This document shows, piece after piece, positions 5,933 through 6,496 of a stretch of 6,496 nucleotides of DNA (its first letter is position 1; each line of letters begins with the position of its first letter). A program made the position numbers and the translations under genes. Source of the DNA: Porticoccaceae bacterium (GTDB lineage: Bacteria; Pseudomonadota; Gammaproteobacteria; Pseudomonadales; Porticoccaceae); the NCBI GenBank assembly GCA_030590275.1, contig JAUUYV010000107.1:1-6496 (forward strand). Reading direction: 5' to 3'. Under the pieces are notes generated by a model. The model made no database searches. It saw nothing but the letters and a program-made list of their open reading frames with translations, and was not told the origin of the DNA.

Positions 5933-6496
5933 TTACTCACGAATGTGCCCGTCGCCCAGCACAATGTACTTCTGATTAGTGAGCCCTTCCAGACCAACGG
6001 GACCACGAACATGGAATTTATCAGTAGAAATACCAATTTCAGCTCCGAGACCATATTCAAAACCGTCGGCAAATCGTGTGGACGCATTAATCATCACCGA
6101 ACTCGAGTCCACCTCAGTAATAAAACGGCGACCACGGCTGTAGTCCTCCGTCACAATGGACTCGGTGTGCTGAGAGCTATAGGTAGCAATATGTTCGATC
6201 GCGGCATCCATATCGGCAACCACACGAACCGCTAAAATCGGAGCCAAATACTCCGCATACCAGTCATCTTCGCTGGCCACCTTTACGCCATCGCCGAGCA
6301 ATGCTCGAGTGGCATCACAAGCACGCAACTCAACACCGTGTTCTCCATAAGCCTCCGCCAGACGGGGTAAAATATCACCGGCAACAGCTTCAGCCACTAA
6401 TAAGGTCTCCATGGTATTACAGACGCCATAGCGCTGAGTTTTTGCATTAACCGCAATTGCGAAAGCTTTTTCCAGATCGGCCCTGTCGTCAATATA
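5933..6496 (-). CDS. proA: Gamma-glutamyl phosphate reductase, C-terminal part (cut by right window edge)
   Basis: Reduces gamma-glutamyl phosphate to glutamate semialdehyde with NADPH, the second step of proline synthesis, in the cytoplasm. The reading frame is open to the window edge (188 codons including the stop), so the N-terminal Rossmann-rich part is outside. It begins with [20 protein letters not shown] and goes on to [17 protein letters not shown], where the Cys encoded at 6421-6419 is the catalytic nucleophile of this aldehyde-dehydrogenase-like family. Downstream are [29 protein letters not shown] and [12 protein letters not shown], all ProA hallmarks, ending with HIRE before TAA at 5935-5933. 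ATG at 6412 is an internal methionine after the active-site Cys, not the start. It lies directly upstream of nadD as in Pseudomonas; the two are separated by about 5 bases if nadD starts at ATT 5927. No sign of decay. Confidence 0.96.
   Translation of the reverse strand, partial: YIDDRADLEKAFAIAVNAKTQRYGVCNTMETLLVAEAVAGDILPRLAEAYGEHGVELRACDATRALLGDGVKVASEDDWYAEYLAPILAVRVVADMDAAIEHIATYSSQHTESIVTEDYSRGRRFITEVDSSSVMINASTRFADGFEYGLGAEIGISTDKFHVRGPVGLEGLTNQKYIVLGDGHIRE

Larger units (their letters stand above)
1..6496 (-). other. Probable operon: proA-nadD-rsfS-rlmH-mrdA-rodA-mltB-rlpA
   Basis: All eight genes share one strand, with gaps of about 5 (proA-nadD), 50, 51 and 54 bases, overlaps of 11 (mrdA-rodA) and 8 (rodA-mltB) bases, and a 26-base gap (mltB-rlpA). 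No poly-T-tailed hairpin was seen between genes. The order equals the Pseudomonas aeruginosa cluster as I recall it. Co-transcription is inferred from spacing; internal promoters in the roughly 50-base gaps cannot be excluded. There is no gene-free stretch longer than 60 bases. Confidence 0.6.

Noticed and set aside
260..6235. Many plus-strand open frames of 60-112 codons, for example at 3124-3459, 3574-3906 and 4586-4924
   Set aside because: Each lies antisense to a well-conserved gene with intact motifs. Their translations show no recognisable domain and they have no consistent ribosome binding sites; they are shadow frames.
5933..6412. proA starting at ATG 6412 (159 aa)
   Set aside because: The frame stays open to the window edge, and the upstream codons encode the conserved [12 protein letters not shown] stretch with the catalytic Cys, so this is an internal Met of a longer gene.
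1..6496. Mobile elements, CRISPR arrays, tRNA/rRNA genes, phage or defence systems
   Set aside because: No long direct or inverted repeats, regular spacers, transposase motifs or tRNA-like stretches were seen. The window is nearly fully occupied by housekeeping genes.

Overview
The window is a stretch of ordinary chromosome from a gammaproteobacterium. All eight genes lie on the minus strand, so transcription runs from the right edge to the left. The order proA-nadD-rsfS-rlmH-mrdA-rodA-mltB-rlpA is the one I know from Pseudomonas aeruginosa and its relatives (Pseudomonadales/Cellvibrionales-type bacteria). It differs from Escherichia coli, where proA and mltB lie elsewhere. Protein similarity to these families is strong throughout. 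Base composition is moderate (about half G+C by eye), which argues for a marine or Cellvibrio-like relative rather than a high-GC Pseudomonas; this taxonomic guess is an inference.

Layout, in transcription order: (1) 6496-5933, the C-terminal part of proA (proline synthesis), cut by the window edge; (2) about 5927-5265, nadD (NAD synthesis), whose start codon is a real puzzle; (3) 5214-4870, rsfS (ribosome silencing factor); (4) 4818-4351, rlmH (23S rRNA pseudouridine-1915 methyltransferase), GTG start; (5) 4296-2419, mrdA/PBP2; (6) 2429-1284, rodA; (7) 1291-269, an MltB/SltB1-type lytic transglycosylase, TTG start; (8) 242-1, the N-terminal part of rlpA, cut by the left edge. Gaps are 5 to about 54 bases, and mrdA/rodA and rodA/mltB overlap. 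I saw no terminator or convincing promoter inside the window, so the genes are probably co-transcribed as one long operon or a nested series with promoters I cannot recognise.

Functionally, the first half supplies metabolism and ribosome maintenance (proline, NAD, 50S silencing, 23S methylation). The second half is the rod-shape peptidoglycan module: RodA polymerises glycan strands from lipid II, PBP2 cross-links them, and MltB and RlpA cleave glycan.

I found no mobile element, CRISPR array, RNA gene or previously undescribed system. The most interesting observation is that nadD has no ATG, GTG or TTG upstream of its essential nucleotide-binding motif. It must therefore start at ATT, use a frameshift, or contain a sequence error.
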